Shown here one piece after another: positions 37,140 through 48,700 of a stretch of DNA of 64,000 bases. Positions within the stretch are counted from its first letter, which is position 1, and each line of letters begins with the position of its first letter. The position numbers and the translations under genes are program-made. The notes below the pieces were generated by a model. That model saw nothing but the letters and a program-made list of their open reading frames with translations. It made no database searches and was not told where the DNA came from. This stretch comes from Yamagishiella unicocca (lineage: Eukaryota > Chlorophyta > Chlorophyceae > Chlamydomonadales > Volvocaceae), in contig BDSL01000002.1 in assembly GCA_003116995.1 (NCBI GenBank), positions 1,820,001 to 1,884,000 on the forward strand, read 5' to 3'.

Positions 37140-39166
37140 ATGCGAGCCCAACTAGTGTCCTGCTACGCCCACCGGGCAAATTCAATCGTCACACAGCCCG
37201 TCGTTTTGTGCAATGATATTTTGAGGCATGGTCCAGCACGAACGCGTGCCGTCGTGGTGGCGGCCGCGTCGCCGACCACTGTGATGGCGCCTTCACCGGC
37301 CGTTTTATCTCCAGAGTCCGCTGATAATAGCAGCTCTGGAATATTTCTTTCGCGGGAGGAATGCGTTCGGTTATTAAACCGCGTTGCTGACAGCTGCCTC
37401 GCAGCCCTCGCCGAAAACAGTAACCACTCCGAGGCCAGCTCGGGCATGGAGGTGGCGGCGTACACCGGCACGTCTGGTGACGTCGAAAGCGCTGGCGAGG
37501 CAAACCTTGTCTCTCAAGTGTTTGACGCCCTGTACGACGAGCTCGAGGAGGTGTTTTACTCCAAACGCGGCTACCTTATACCCAGCAGGTACTCCGCAGG
37601 GGCTGCTTGGCATTCCAAGGGTTTGCAGCAGTGGGTCTTGCTGTGGCCTGTGGAGGGTGCTGAGGTCTCATCTTACGAGCACTCACTCCAAGTTGACAGC
37701 GCCAAACGCTTTAAACCTACGCCTAACACGATTTCTCGCCATACATGTTTTATAACCGTGTCATCCCCTGGACACCCGCTCCAACCTGCGCCCCGATCCC
37801 ATCCCATGCGGCGCAGGGAGACCGCCCTGGTGGAGGCCACCGGCGGCTCCGCGACGTACGGCGAAACCACCAGCGAAGGCCTGACGCAGTTCCTGAAGTG
37901 TGTCCCTCTCCAGCGCGATGACGTAAGCCGCCTCCCTCCAGCCATCCCTCCACTGATGAATATGTCCACCCACTTCACCTAACCGCTTCATGTAACCCAT
38001 GGCTCCTGACCGACACGGGCCGGCGCTCCGGTCTCCCCCACGAGCGGATTCTCTTATCAACCCCCCACGAGCGCACCGACGTGGATCGCGCCAGCGAGCT
38101 GGAGGGGTGCCTGAGGCGACCGTGCGACAGGAACCGACGTATGATATGATGGCTCAACGCACGGCCTTGACCCAAATCATCAACCCTCCTTACCGCAATC
38201 TCCCTCCCTCCCTCCCCTCCCCATCTTTCTTCCTTGCTTTCTTCACTTCATCTCACGGGTTTCCTATGAACCCCTCCCTCTCCCTCCCTCCCCTTCCTGC
38301 AGGTGCTGGTGGACCTGGGCAGTGGTCTGGGGCGCCTGACACTGCAGGCGGCCTGCTCCGCCCGCCTGCGGCGCTGCGTTGGCATTGAGCTGTCCGCCAG
38401 CCGCCACGAGCAGGCGTGCTGGGTGGCGGCGCGCCTGGCGGAGCTAGGGAGCCAGGCGGCATCGGAGGACGATGCTGAAGCTGGTGACGAGGAGGCGGGG
38501 TCCAGCAGCCGTGGCGAGGCGCAGGTGCCTCCAGCTGGGCAGTCGCACTCGCATTCGAAGGAGCACACCAGCGCGCAGGGCGGCCTGCTGCTGAGCCCCG
38601 TGGAGCTGAGGTGCGAGGACCTGATGACAGCCGACCTGGCGGACGGCACGGCCTTCTTCCTCTGCTCCACCGCCTTCTCCGCGGCCGCCTGTCAGTCCAT
38701 CTCCAGGCGCCTGCTGCGCCACCCGCCCTTCCGGCTGCTCGTCACCACGCGCGCACTGCCCTTCCCCTCGCCGCTGACCCTGGTGAGTAGGCAGGGCGGG
38801 AGGCGCCGCCTCTTGGACGCCCCACGGGGCCGGCCTGCAGCGGGGGGCTGCTTCACTGCACGCGGTGAGCGCGCTGAAGTGATGTGTAAATGCTCACCTT
38901 TTTCGGTTCGCCGGTTCCCTCTCTGCCCCCAGGTTGGCCAGTTCAAATGCACCTACTCCTGGACGACCGCCGGGACCAGCTACGTGTACGTGCGCAGCCT
39001 GGGGGAGGCGCCGCCGGGGCTGCTGGCGGCGTTCCTGTCGGACGTGGCGCCCCCTGGGGGCGAGGACTCGGAGGTGGCGGTGCAGCTGCAGGGAGCGCGC
39101 GGAGGCATCGCGTGGCTGCCCTCCACGAGCACCTTGTCGGTGGTGCCCGTGGACCTGATGGTGTGA
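37140..39166 (+). CDS. DOT1-like SAM-dependent methyltransferase, probably plastid-targeted
   Basis: Exons in phase: 37140-37588, 37817-37922, 38303-38782, 38933-39166, giving 422 residues. ATG 37140 is the first in frame. The first 45 residues (MRAQLVSCYAHRANSIVTQ..., ending ARTRAVVVAAASP) lack acidic residues apart from one Asp and look like a transit peptide. The catalytic part has the class I methyltransferase signature: ATYGETTSEG, then VLVDLGSGLGRLTLQAA (motif I, SAM binding) and CVGIELSASRHEQA (acidic residue at the end of strand 2). The order YGE(I/T) followed by DLGSG(L/V)G is that of DOT1-like enzymes. The central insert after motif II is Ser/Glu/Gly-rich. Motif IV is not clearly conserved, and nothing argues for histone as substrate, so I leave it open. 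Confidence 0.75.
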
Positions 39167-40211
39167 TGTGGGTCGGAGCGCGGCAGTCATCGAGGACCCG
39201 TCAGCCGCTGAACCACAACCTCCCAATCATGGCCCACCTACCTGCCAGAGGATGCTGCGGGAGAGGCGAAGGTGGTGGGGCGACGGCGGATGGCGATGCT
39301 CTCGGCGGCTGGCGCGTCAGCGGCGAGGGGTGGCAACCTTCGGTGTGGGTGCGGCGAGGAAGAGAGAGTCGCCCTTTGGTGGATGTGTATGTTTACTTAT
39401 TGGTCCTAATGGCATCTAGGGCACTGCAAGGCTTGAGTCAGCAGCAAGGTCACGCGGTTTCCAGCCAGGAAATCACACGCCTCCCCTGGCTTCTTGGTCC
39501 CGGGGCTATCGAGTACGGCGGTCGGCAGCAATAGCGCGCCGCGTGGGAGCTTGCAGGGCACACCACTCCAGCAGGAGGGCGTAAGGGCCCCTTATCTATT
39601 AAACTATCTATTTATGGGTTGCTGGGACTTCATAATGCTTTGTCGAAGAGAAATGCGGCGTGCGACTGCGGGTACGCAAACGCTACTGATCATAGGCATA
39701 TGACAACTGCGACAACGCCGAGTATAATATATGCGATTCATCAACCGCTCGATTATGCTGTGCCCTGGGTCCTTCAGGCGCTTGTGTTGTGGTCCGAGCT
39801 GCGAGTGTAGGACCGTGCACCCACCGCCACTAACGGCTGTGTTGTGTACGAGTCGTCGTGTCGGATACCGCGTAACGCGCGTTGATGTGGCGTACAGTTA
39901 GATGGCCGAGCCTATGGTGTTGGCATCATCCCAGGCGCGGACGGCGCATGTGAACGTACTTCTGGACGGTGCCTGCGGACATCTGCGGAGGGGATGGAGG
40001 GTTAGGAAGGCCGTAATTTGCGCTAGGCGTCATGTGTAGTTATTAGTAGACGGATGAACGGTTGTCACCTGTCGTTTATTGACGTCAGACGTGCATTCGG
40101 GAATTGTATCCTGACCAGCTCCGAAGCCGCGGCCATAAACGTTCCCAAACCACAACGCCCCAACGACTTGTTTTTTTACCAGAGAGTTTACGCTCGTCAC
40201 AGTAATCTAAA
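39167..40211. other. Intergenic region before riboflavin synthase
   Basis: About 1 kb between tandem plus genes, containing a 3' UTR and the riboflavin synthase promoter and leader. No convincing open frame, repeat or RNA element; in particular no FMN-riboswitch-like structure was evident upstream of 40212. Confidence 0.5.
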
Positions 40212-40976
40212 ATGTTAGCGCAATGCCAGCAATATCGCACGGGGTTCAAGCCATTTACTGCCAGCCCGCGCGTGCCAACCCGCCCTGTCACATTTACCAA
40301 ACCTGCAAGGGCTCAACGAGGGACCCTTACGATTGTGAACATGTTCACTGGAATTGTTCAGGGCACTGCTAGCGTTGCAAATGTAGAACGCCAGGACAAG
40401 TTTTCGTCGCTTGATATCAACTTCCCCACCGGCAGGGTGGATGGAATCAAGATTGGCGCAAGCGTCGCAATCAATGGCACTTGTTTAACTGTCACGCGCA
40501 TTTCTGGCGACACGCTCAGCTTTGACATCATGATGGAGACGCTGCGCGCTACCAACCTGGGAGGCCTCCAGGCAGGCAGCATTGTAAATTTTGAGCGTTC
40601 CGCCAGGGTCGGCGATGAAATCGGTGGCCACAACGTCTCGGGCCACGTTCACTGCACGGCGACCATCGCCGCCGTCGAGGAGTCGGAGAACAACCGGCGC
40701 ATCACGTTCGCGACCAGCAACCCCGCGTTCATGAAGTACGTCCTGCCAAAGGGCTACATAGCGGTTGACGGCTGCAGCCTCACAATTGGCGAAGTGTGGG
40801 AGGACAAGTTCTGCGTGTACCTCATTCCTGAGACGCTCCGTGTGACGGTCTTCGGAGTGAAGGGCGTCGGGGACAGCGTCAACATTGAGATCGAGACGCA
40901 GACGCAAGCCATTGTGGACACCACCGAGCGTGTGGTGGCGCAGTACCTGGAGCGCCTGAAGGGGCAACAGCTGTAG
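40212..40976 (+). CDS. ribE: Riboflavin synthase (alpha chain), plastid precursor, intronless
   Basis: Last step of riboflavin synthesis: dismutation of two 6,7-dimethyl-8-ribityllumazine molecules to riboflavin, in the chloroplast of plants and algae. The 254-residue frame is uninterrupted. Residues 1-43 (MLAQCQQYRTGFKPFTAS...) look like a transit peptide; the bacterial-type protein starts at residue 44 with MFTGIVQGTASV. Two lumazine-binding barrels follow: in the first, GASVAINGTCLTVT and METLRATNLG; in the second, IGGHNVSGHVH, SENNRRI, KGYIAVDGCSLTIGEV and LIPETLRVTVFG; the tail NIEIETQTQAIVDTTERV forms the trimer helix. Length and motifs are complete. As I recall the families, it is far closer to E. 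coli RibC/RibE than to land-plant riboflavin synthase, which has a VAYTQQN-type stretch instead of IPETL. It is also the only intronless gene here. Confidence 0.95.
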   Translation: MLAQCQQYRTGFKPFTASPRVPTRPVTFTKPARAQRGTLTIVNMFTGIVQGTASVANVERQDKFSSLDINFPTGRVDGIKIGASVAINGTCLTVTRISGDTLSFDIMMETLRATNLGGLQAGSIVNFERSARVGDEIGGHNVSGHVHCTATIAAVEESENNRRITFATSNPAFMKYVLPKGYIAVDGCSLTIGEVWEDKFCVYLIPETLRVTVFGVKGVGDSVNIEIETQTQAIVDTTERVVAQYLERLKGQQL

Positions 40977-42751
40977 GCACCCGAATCGTGTGCATTGGCT
41001 GGCGGCAAGGACGATTCCAGCCCTGTCATCGATGTTACTGTGGCGCCGAATAGTTGCGCCCTTGACCTGACGGCTACTGCGTGGTGGTGCATGACAAAAT
41101 GATGCATGACGAAATGCATGATCTCGGGGGCCGCTCTAGGATGATGTGGTGCGTATCACACACGAAGGGATTACGGCCCAACATATGGATGGATGATCGG
41201 CGATCAAGGGGTAAGTTATCCACGTAGGGTTTAGGTAGTGCGAGCATTGGCGCTGAGCCCAGAGCTCCAGCGACTTTCGCATGGTGTGCCGAAACGCGGT
41301 GTGGCAGTTGGGTCATCGACCATGTCAGCATCGGGCCGTGTGGGCCGGTTCTGGAGGCCAGGGCACCTTTTCGATGCCGACTGTGTAGTAGCGTGACTGC
41401 ATGAGCTGGTGCGGTCTGCCGGCCGCTGCTGCTAGACGCTACAGTTTGTGCATGGCAATGAGGTGACGTCATCAGAGGGTACCGGTAGCTGCGCGAGAGT
41501 AACGACTGGTGTGTTCGAGAGCGCGTCCGATGTTACGACTTGCGTATATTCGGTCATTCACGAGTGTTGTTGGACCTTCTAACGGAGTACGGTATTACGT
41601 GACATTCCGTTGCTTCCGGGACCACCACAAGTACTATTACGATGCCTGACTATGCACCAACGTGAGTTACCGGTATGGCTATGAAGGCATCGACACCACT
41701 CCGTGTGTCCTCAACCAAGTCCGGCAATCCGCAATAGCTGCCACATGCCGGCCTCATCGCAGGCCACCCCCATGGTCAGCACCCTGTCAGCTCCCAACCC
41801 GCCATGCAAGTAAAGTACCTTGCATTCAGCGCAGGCAAAGCGTCGAGCGGTACAAATTCGTCTCTTTGCAAAGCCAAGTGCATCACCCCTCGCTGCAGCA
41901 GCGCCCAGGCTCAGCCGCCCCCGTTCCGCAGAGCTCACTGCCGCCAGCGAGCTGCCAGCTGCCGACCGCGCGCTTGCTTCCGGCTTGGTCCACACCGGCA
42001 TGGCGTCACCGCGTCAATCAGGTCACTCATGCCAAGTACGGCAAGGCCAGCTCTGGGGACGGTTTCGTCACTACCCGTCATCAGTCTCATGCCTGCATAA
42101 CCTTCGTCGCTCTACCCTTCGTCCTTTCCCTCGACTCCTAATATACTCCTTTTCATGTCGCCAGCCATCGCGCAGCCCAGCTCGCGACCCCGTTCGAATC
42201 CGGCTCCTGGCGCCGCGCTCACGCCGATCACGAATGGCGAAGGGAGGTCCAGTCACTCGTACGAGCTCGCGTTTGCGTTGCCGTACTTCAGCGCCGTCAT
42301 GCACGTGATCCAGTCCCCAGCCAAAGGAGGACGCAGGCAGTGTGACATGACGTGCATTGCGCCGCATGCCCTAAGCCGCGTTGGCCCTACTAACGTACAC
42401 TGTCCATGTCATGAGCGGCGGAGCGGATAAGGCACCGCGCTCTGTGTGCGTGGCCCATGGCGCCCTCAGAAAACCCTAAATGCCATTCGCCCCAACGGTC
42501 ATCGCCGCCTCCCTTGCTCCTCCAGCAAGTGCGCCCGTCGGAGATTGATTGATCGCTCAACACCGCTCAAAACATCATAGACACGAGTCACGATGAAATG
42601 ATCACCAGGCCGGGCATTTGACGCGTGCCCACAACTTTCCTAGGACCAAAACCCTGTCCTTCTCGCACCTATCATGTGCACCTCGGCGCGCCTTCATGCA
42701 AACGCAGGCACTCCCTACCCTACCCTACTCCACCCGAACCCGGCCCTCCCA
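40977..42751. other. Convergent intergenic region, riboflavin synthase to CFAP81
   Basis: About 1.8 kb between two 3' ends. Open frames at 41662-42308 (plus) and 41711-42001 or 42071-42367 (minus) have no recognisable domains. I see no gene or repeat here. Confidence 0.5.
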
Positions 42752-45700
42752 TTAGATGACATACAGCTTGCCCTTGTGCTCGTCCGTCTCCTCAACGCTG
42801 CCGATGCCGTCAATCTCAACCGAGCACTCCTTGCCCCTCAGCACGGCAAAGATCAACTCCCCGTCGAACGACTCCGCCTCCGTGGGCGCGAACAAGATCG
42901 TGATCTTCTGGGTATGCGGGAGTCGCAACCCGCGCCCGGGCAGCACCCCGCTGGCGGGTCGTACAATGTACGGCCCAATGCGCGCCTCGGCGATGATCCC
43001 CGTGACGCCACTGAGCGACGCGGGTGCGGCCTGCTTGGGAGGCGGAGGCGGCACGCCGGCGGTGCCGCCGCGCTCCGCCGTCCCGGTCCTCGCCAGCGAC
43101 TGCCCGGCGGCGGCCAGCGTGGCTGTCGTACTGGTCGCCGCGGCGGCGGCCGCGGCGGCGGCGGCGGTTGCGCGGTTGGACGCGATGGAGCTCGAGCGGC
43201 TGTGCAGCGCCGACCCCCCCTCGACGCCAGGGCCGGCGCCGGAGGCGCTGTGCGTGCTGCGAGGCGTATGTACGGCGGATGCCGACGCCGCCTCCGCCGC
43301 CTGCGCGCTGGCGGCGGCGCCGGCGCCGGGTAGTGTGGGGAACCGCGGCTTGACGCCCTCTACGGTCACGGCCCACGCGGCGTCGACGTTTGTGGGGTTG
43401 GACAGCTCCACCTCGAGCTCCTTGGGGGACTGCAGGTGCACCTTGCCGAAGTTGAGCTTGCGGGGGCGCACCTCCAGCAGGGGGTGCAGCATCTCCGCCA
43501 CCAGAGGCAGGACCTGCGTGTCGTTGTTGGCGAAGGAGATGGCCAGCGCGCCGCTGTTCTTGTAGTCGGTGGTGGTCTCCACGACGCGCTGCCGAGCCTG
43601 CGGAGCGGGAGTGGTCCAGAGGTGGTTAAGAGGTAGTTAAGAGGTGGTTGGAAGTGGTTATTGGTGGTTGGAGGTGAAGGAGGTGCCGTGGTTGGAGGGA
43701 GGGACCGAGGACTCCACCCACGCCGTCAAAGTCTCCCCCCCGCAGCTGTGAGCGGTGATACGTAGCTCGGGTGCCGCCGCCGCAGCGTCCTCCAGCACAC
43801 CTTCCACGAAGGCGTCGCTAGCACACACCGCGACGGAGCCAGGAGTCGTTGGTTTATTGTTTTGGAAAGCCGTCACCTCCCTTGGTGGCCCCACAACCCC
43901 CCCGCTCCCCCCCTTGCTCACCTGCATGGCTGCGAAGCGCACCGGCAGCGCCTCCAGGTCGCCCTTGCCCGGCACGTAGCGCAGAGTCACATCCACACTC
44001 TCGCGGGGCGGCAGGAAGATCTGGCCGCCGTCTGTCGTGTTCGTACACGTCAGGGTTTGGGGGGAGAGCGGGGGCGGGCACGGAGCTCACGTCATGAGTT
44101 CAGGGTTTGGGCACCGTAGCCTCAAGGACGGCTGGTCCTGGAGGCGGCTCTCTCGTCCGGGTGGCGGGGGGAAGGGCGGGTTACGGTCCCCGCGGCCCGT
44201 CCATGGTCCCCGGCCGCAGCTGTAGTAGTGGGCAGTGTGAGATCTACGTCGCAGCAGCGCGCTTCGAAGGCTCCCACCGCGCACATCCCAGATCCCACCG
44301 CACCGCACCACACCGCCTGGCACCACGCACCCGTCGCGCTCTTGCCCAGCAAGCCGGTCGCCGCCGCCGGCGCCAGCAGCGTGCTTGTCCCCTTGTAGAT
44401 GACTGGGTCCTGCGGCACACTGGGAGTGGCGGCCACCAGGTCCCAGGGACCCTCCACGTTCAGGCTGAACACCTGCGAGGGGCAGAAGGAGGGGGGTGGC
44501 GGGAATGGGAGGAACGGTTTGAGGAAGAGTTCTTCAAAACAAAGGAGTGAGACAAGGGCGCGTAGTCCGCTCAGACCGGTCGCTGATCAACCCCTTCTCC
44601 CCCAGACGGCGCGGCCGCCCCGACCTCAGCTCCTCCCGCGCACCCCCTCCTCCACCTCATACCTTCCACCCGTCCCCCGCAACCTTTCCCCTCCCACCCC
44701 TCCCCGCTACATTTCCCCAGTCGAGTTACCGGTTATTTTATTGTCACCCCTCCCTCTCTTATCAAACCCCCCCTCGCCTCCCCCCCACTCGCCTGCGGGC
44801 ACGCCTGCGTGTTACTCAGCGTCACCGAGTGCACGAAGCTGGGGTGGCTGTACGGCTGGTGGATGGACGCCACCGTCCAAGACAAGTCCGACAGCTCATC
44901 CGGCTCCAGCCGCGCCGGCAGCGAGGCGGCGCTCAGGTCCACCCGCAGCGGCTGCAGCGGCGTCGGCGGCGCGCCGGCGTAGGGGTGGAACGTTCCAGAC
45001 AGCATCGCGCCCACGCCGTCCGCATTCGATCCCGTGGGCCACACGCGCAGCTCCAGGGGGGCCTCCGGGCTGAAAACCCGGCAGTTGCCGTGCAGGTAAC
45101 CGGCGTGGCCGCGGGGTTCGGTGGCGGAGAAGGAGACGGTGAACATGGCGGAGCCGGATCCCTTGATAACCTGCTCCCTGGGCTCGACGCTGAAGGGCCC
45201 CACCTCGTCGAAGTCGGCGTGGCGGGTGGCGACGACGCGCACGGCGCGGCGGCGCTCGTCGGCGAGGAGCTTGACGTCGAAGAGCTTGAACTGGGGGCGG
45301 GAGTCGCGCAGGCGGCCCGGGCCGTCGTAGAGGCTGTCGCGGTGGCCGGTGCCGCCGGCGCCGACGTCGGTGGTGGGTGGGAACTTGTCCAGGTCGATGT
45401 ACTCGCGGAAACGACGCAGCTTCCATGAGAGGTGCATGTCTGAGGGAGGAGGGAAGGGGACCGGGGGTTCCGCGGGAGTTGGATGCGGTACTAAAATTGG
45501 GGACGGGTTTGAGGGAGGGAGGGATGGCTAGAGGGTTGGAGGGATGGGTTGAGGGATGAAGGGATGGCGGATGGGGCCTGAAATGCGTCATCCACGTAAC
45601 CGGAACAATCGGCTCCTGCATGACCTCCCCATTCGCTCCGCCCTGGTTCCCCGCCTGACCCCAGCCCCTGCCGCCCCCTGCCGCCCCTGCCTTCCCTGCC

Positions 45701-48700
45701 GCCCCCCGCCGCTGCTCACCCAGCGAGCCGGTGTTGAAGACGTACACGGTGCGCTGCTGCGGCACCCCCAGAGGCACGTGCCCCCACGCCAGCGCGGTGC
45801 GCCAGGACCTCTCTCGCATCCCCTTGATCAGCACCCGCTCCTTCTGCACCACCAGCGGGGTGCCGGCCACCCCCACCAGCACCGGGATGTCCTTGCACGC
45901 CAGGTCGCCCACCTGGCCATCCGACGCAGAGAAGTCCAGGGAGGGCGTGGGTGCGGGATCGGGGGATCGTAAGCAAGCTGAGTGCCGCGGTTTGGGGTTC
46001 AGGCAGCAGGAGGAAGGCAGCCTGAAGCCTCCGGGATTGGAAGCAGGGTTGCGTGTCGGGAACTCGGGATTGATGGGGCGAGGGCGGTGCGTGGCCTGAT
46101 TACCGCCCTCGTCTTGCTGCGGGTGCTTCCCGTCCTTGCTCCAGTGCCCCCACCCCACAGCGGTGCGCCCTCTGGCACTTCCCCCCTCCCCTCCCCACCC
46201 CTCCCGCGGGTTTTCCTTGCAACCCGCCCCTCCCTGCCCTCCGGCTCCCGTGCCCTACCTTGACGTGCAGCATGTCCATGTACGCCCCGCACATGTCGTT
46301 GAAGCAGCTGACCGCCAGGATCTTGCGGCTCCAAGGCGCCAGGGTGGTCTCGGGGGGCAGCACCGACACAGCCAGGCCCTTGTTGCCCAGGGCCTGGCGG
46401 GAGGCGGACCAGGGAGGGCGGAAAGGAGGGGGAGGAAACTCGTCAACGGACGAGAGGAGAACGAGAATTAAGGGCAGGGGGCGCATGGGCGGGGCAGGCG
46501 CAGCGCGCGGTGGGAGAGAGTCAGAGGCAGCGAAGGTGTACGGTATCTGTTTGTCGGTTGGATGGATCCGGTTGGACGATCCGGGCTTCACTCGCAGCGG
46601 TTGCGTACGGCCGCAACCGGTGGCTACTATCAAGCAGGCAAAAAACAAACAGCTCCCCCAGGCGGCCTCCCTACTAAGCGCCCCTCAGCGGCCTAGCGGC
46701 CCCCGGTCCCCCGCCGCACCTGTTCCGCCTCCTCCTGCAGCCTCCTTGTGGCCATCATCTCGTTGCCCCTGGCGGCTCGGAAGGGCGACCGCTTCTCGAC
46801 GTCCCCGCTCAGCTTGATGGGCGTGTACTTGGAGGCGCGGATCTTGGGGCCTGAGGGTGCGGAGGGGCGCGGAGGGGCGTGGGTGGGTGCAGAGGGGCGC
46901 GGAGGGGTCGCAAAGTTAGTACGCTTGCGTACCGCGATGTGTTCTTGTTTAGAACACCCCGATGGTGAGTGATTGAGCAACGCGATGAGTGAAGGAATAC
47001 GACGAGCAGCAAGTGGGCGACAGGTACATACATGAGAAGCCGAAGACTCTAGCGTTGCGGCGTCGGTACCGGTACGTCATGCACGTATCTCCCGCCTACT
47101 CTCCCTGGTCCCAATCGGCGTCCACGTCCTAGACAGCACCTCCCCACGTCCGCCCTCCGCGCCCTCCCCCCCGCCCAGCACCACTGGCCCGCCGCCGCCC
47201 ATCCCCCACGTCCCGTGCCAACCCACCATCGCGGTTAGCATCCGGGTCCACGACCGAAATGGACGAGTCCCGCCGCTTCTCGCGTTCCTCCGGACCCCCC
47301 TTGCCGCCTCCGCTGCCGGCCCCGCCCGCGCCTCCGCCTCCGGCGCCGCCGGCGCTGTGATTTCCGCCGCGCTTCGTGAAACGCGACGCGTCCTCCACTC
47401 CAAACCTGTCCAGCCAGGTGCGTATGCTGGTGTGCATGGAAGTGCGGTTGGTTATCATCAGGTACATCTGCCGCGTCTCGCCCAGGGGCACCGTCTTGCC
47501 GAAGTCCGCGACCAGGTGTCGTTGCGGCGTCGGCGGCGGCCACACGATCGGCGGCGGCGCCGCCGCCGCCGCGGCGACCGCGGCGTCGGCGGAGGCACCC
47601 AACCCCGACGCGCAGCTGTGGCTGGAGCGGCGGCGCGAGCGCCCGCCGACGTGCGGCTGGTAGTAGTGGTGGTGGTGGGACTCAGGGCCCGGGGGTTCTC
47701 CTGTGGTGCTGGCGGTGCGGCCCGAGGCGACCCGTGCAAGAATCTCCGGCGGCAGGTTGGTCAGTCCCTGGAGCGATTCGACGTCCAGTTCGGGCCGGCC
47801 GTGGCGGCCACGTCGGAAGTACGACGTCACGTGGTGGTGGTGGTGGTGCGGCGGCGACGGCTTTGTCGTGCTGGGGTCGCCGCCGTGGGCGCTGCTCATG
47901 ACGGAGGCCTCCGAGTTGAGGGCCGCCGCCAGCGTCGGCGCCGCCGTCGCCGTCGTCGGCGCGCCCATCTCGTCGTACTCCTCCTGCGTCAGCAGGTCGT
48001 ACGTGACGTCCAGGCCCTGGATGACGGACGTGACGCGGAAGCCCAGCGGTCGCGGCGCGCCGTCCAGCTCGCAGACGCCGTACATGACCGAGTGGCCGAC
48101 GGCCCGCGGCGTGTAGCGGACCTGCGTGCAGGCGGCGGGGGAGTGGCTGGTTTGAAGCGGCCGGGTCAGAGTGAGGGAGCGGTTGGGCTTCTTGGCCGTC
48201 GACTATCAGGAGGTCGCAAGAAAAGCCCAGCCGTCGAACGCCGCGATTCCCCTTCCTGGCTGCACACCACGAATCTCCCCTGCTGCATATAGCGCCCGGC
48301 GCCCCGTACCCCCTCCCGCCGCGCTCCGCCTCACCTGCACCTCCACCTCCTCCCCTGGAGCCAGCTGGCCCTTGTCCGGCTTGACCCTGAGGTCCGCCAG
48401 CGCGCCCCCCTCCGCGTCGTCTGCGCTCTCGCTGCTCCACTTGTACTCGAGCGGCAGCAGGCTGAGGTTGCGCATGCTGAGCGATTGGCGCACCTGCGGG
48501 GTTGGGGTGTTTGGCGGGGTTGCGAAGGTGACGGAACGAGCGCGGGCGTTGGAGGGCATCGCGCAGCGGTATGGCCTGGGATGGAAAGGGTGCTTTTATA
48601 GGTGCTAATAAACCACGGACACCGCAACCAGATGCTGGCACACCAGTTCACCCAGCTCACGCACGCGCCGTCACAACCGTGGCTCTCTCCCGCGTGCGAG

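Noticed and set aside
42180..42225. GTTCGAATCC resembling a tRNA T-loop
   Set aside because: The flanking bases do not form a T-stem, and no acceptor, D or anticodon arm can be paired.
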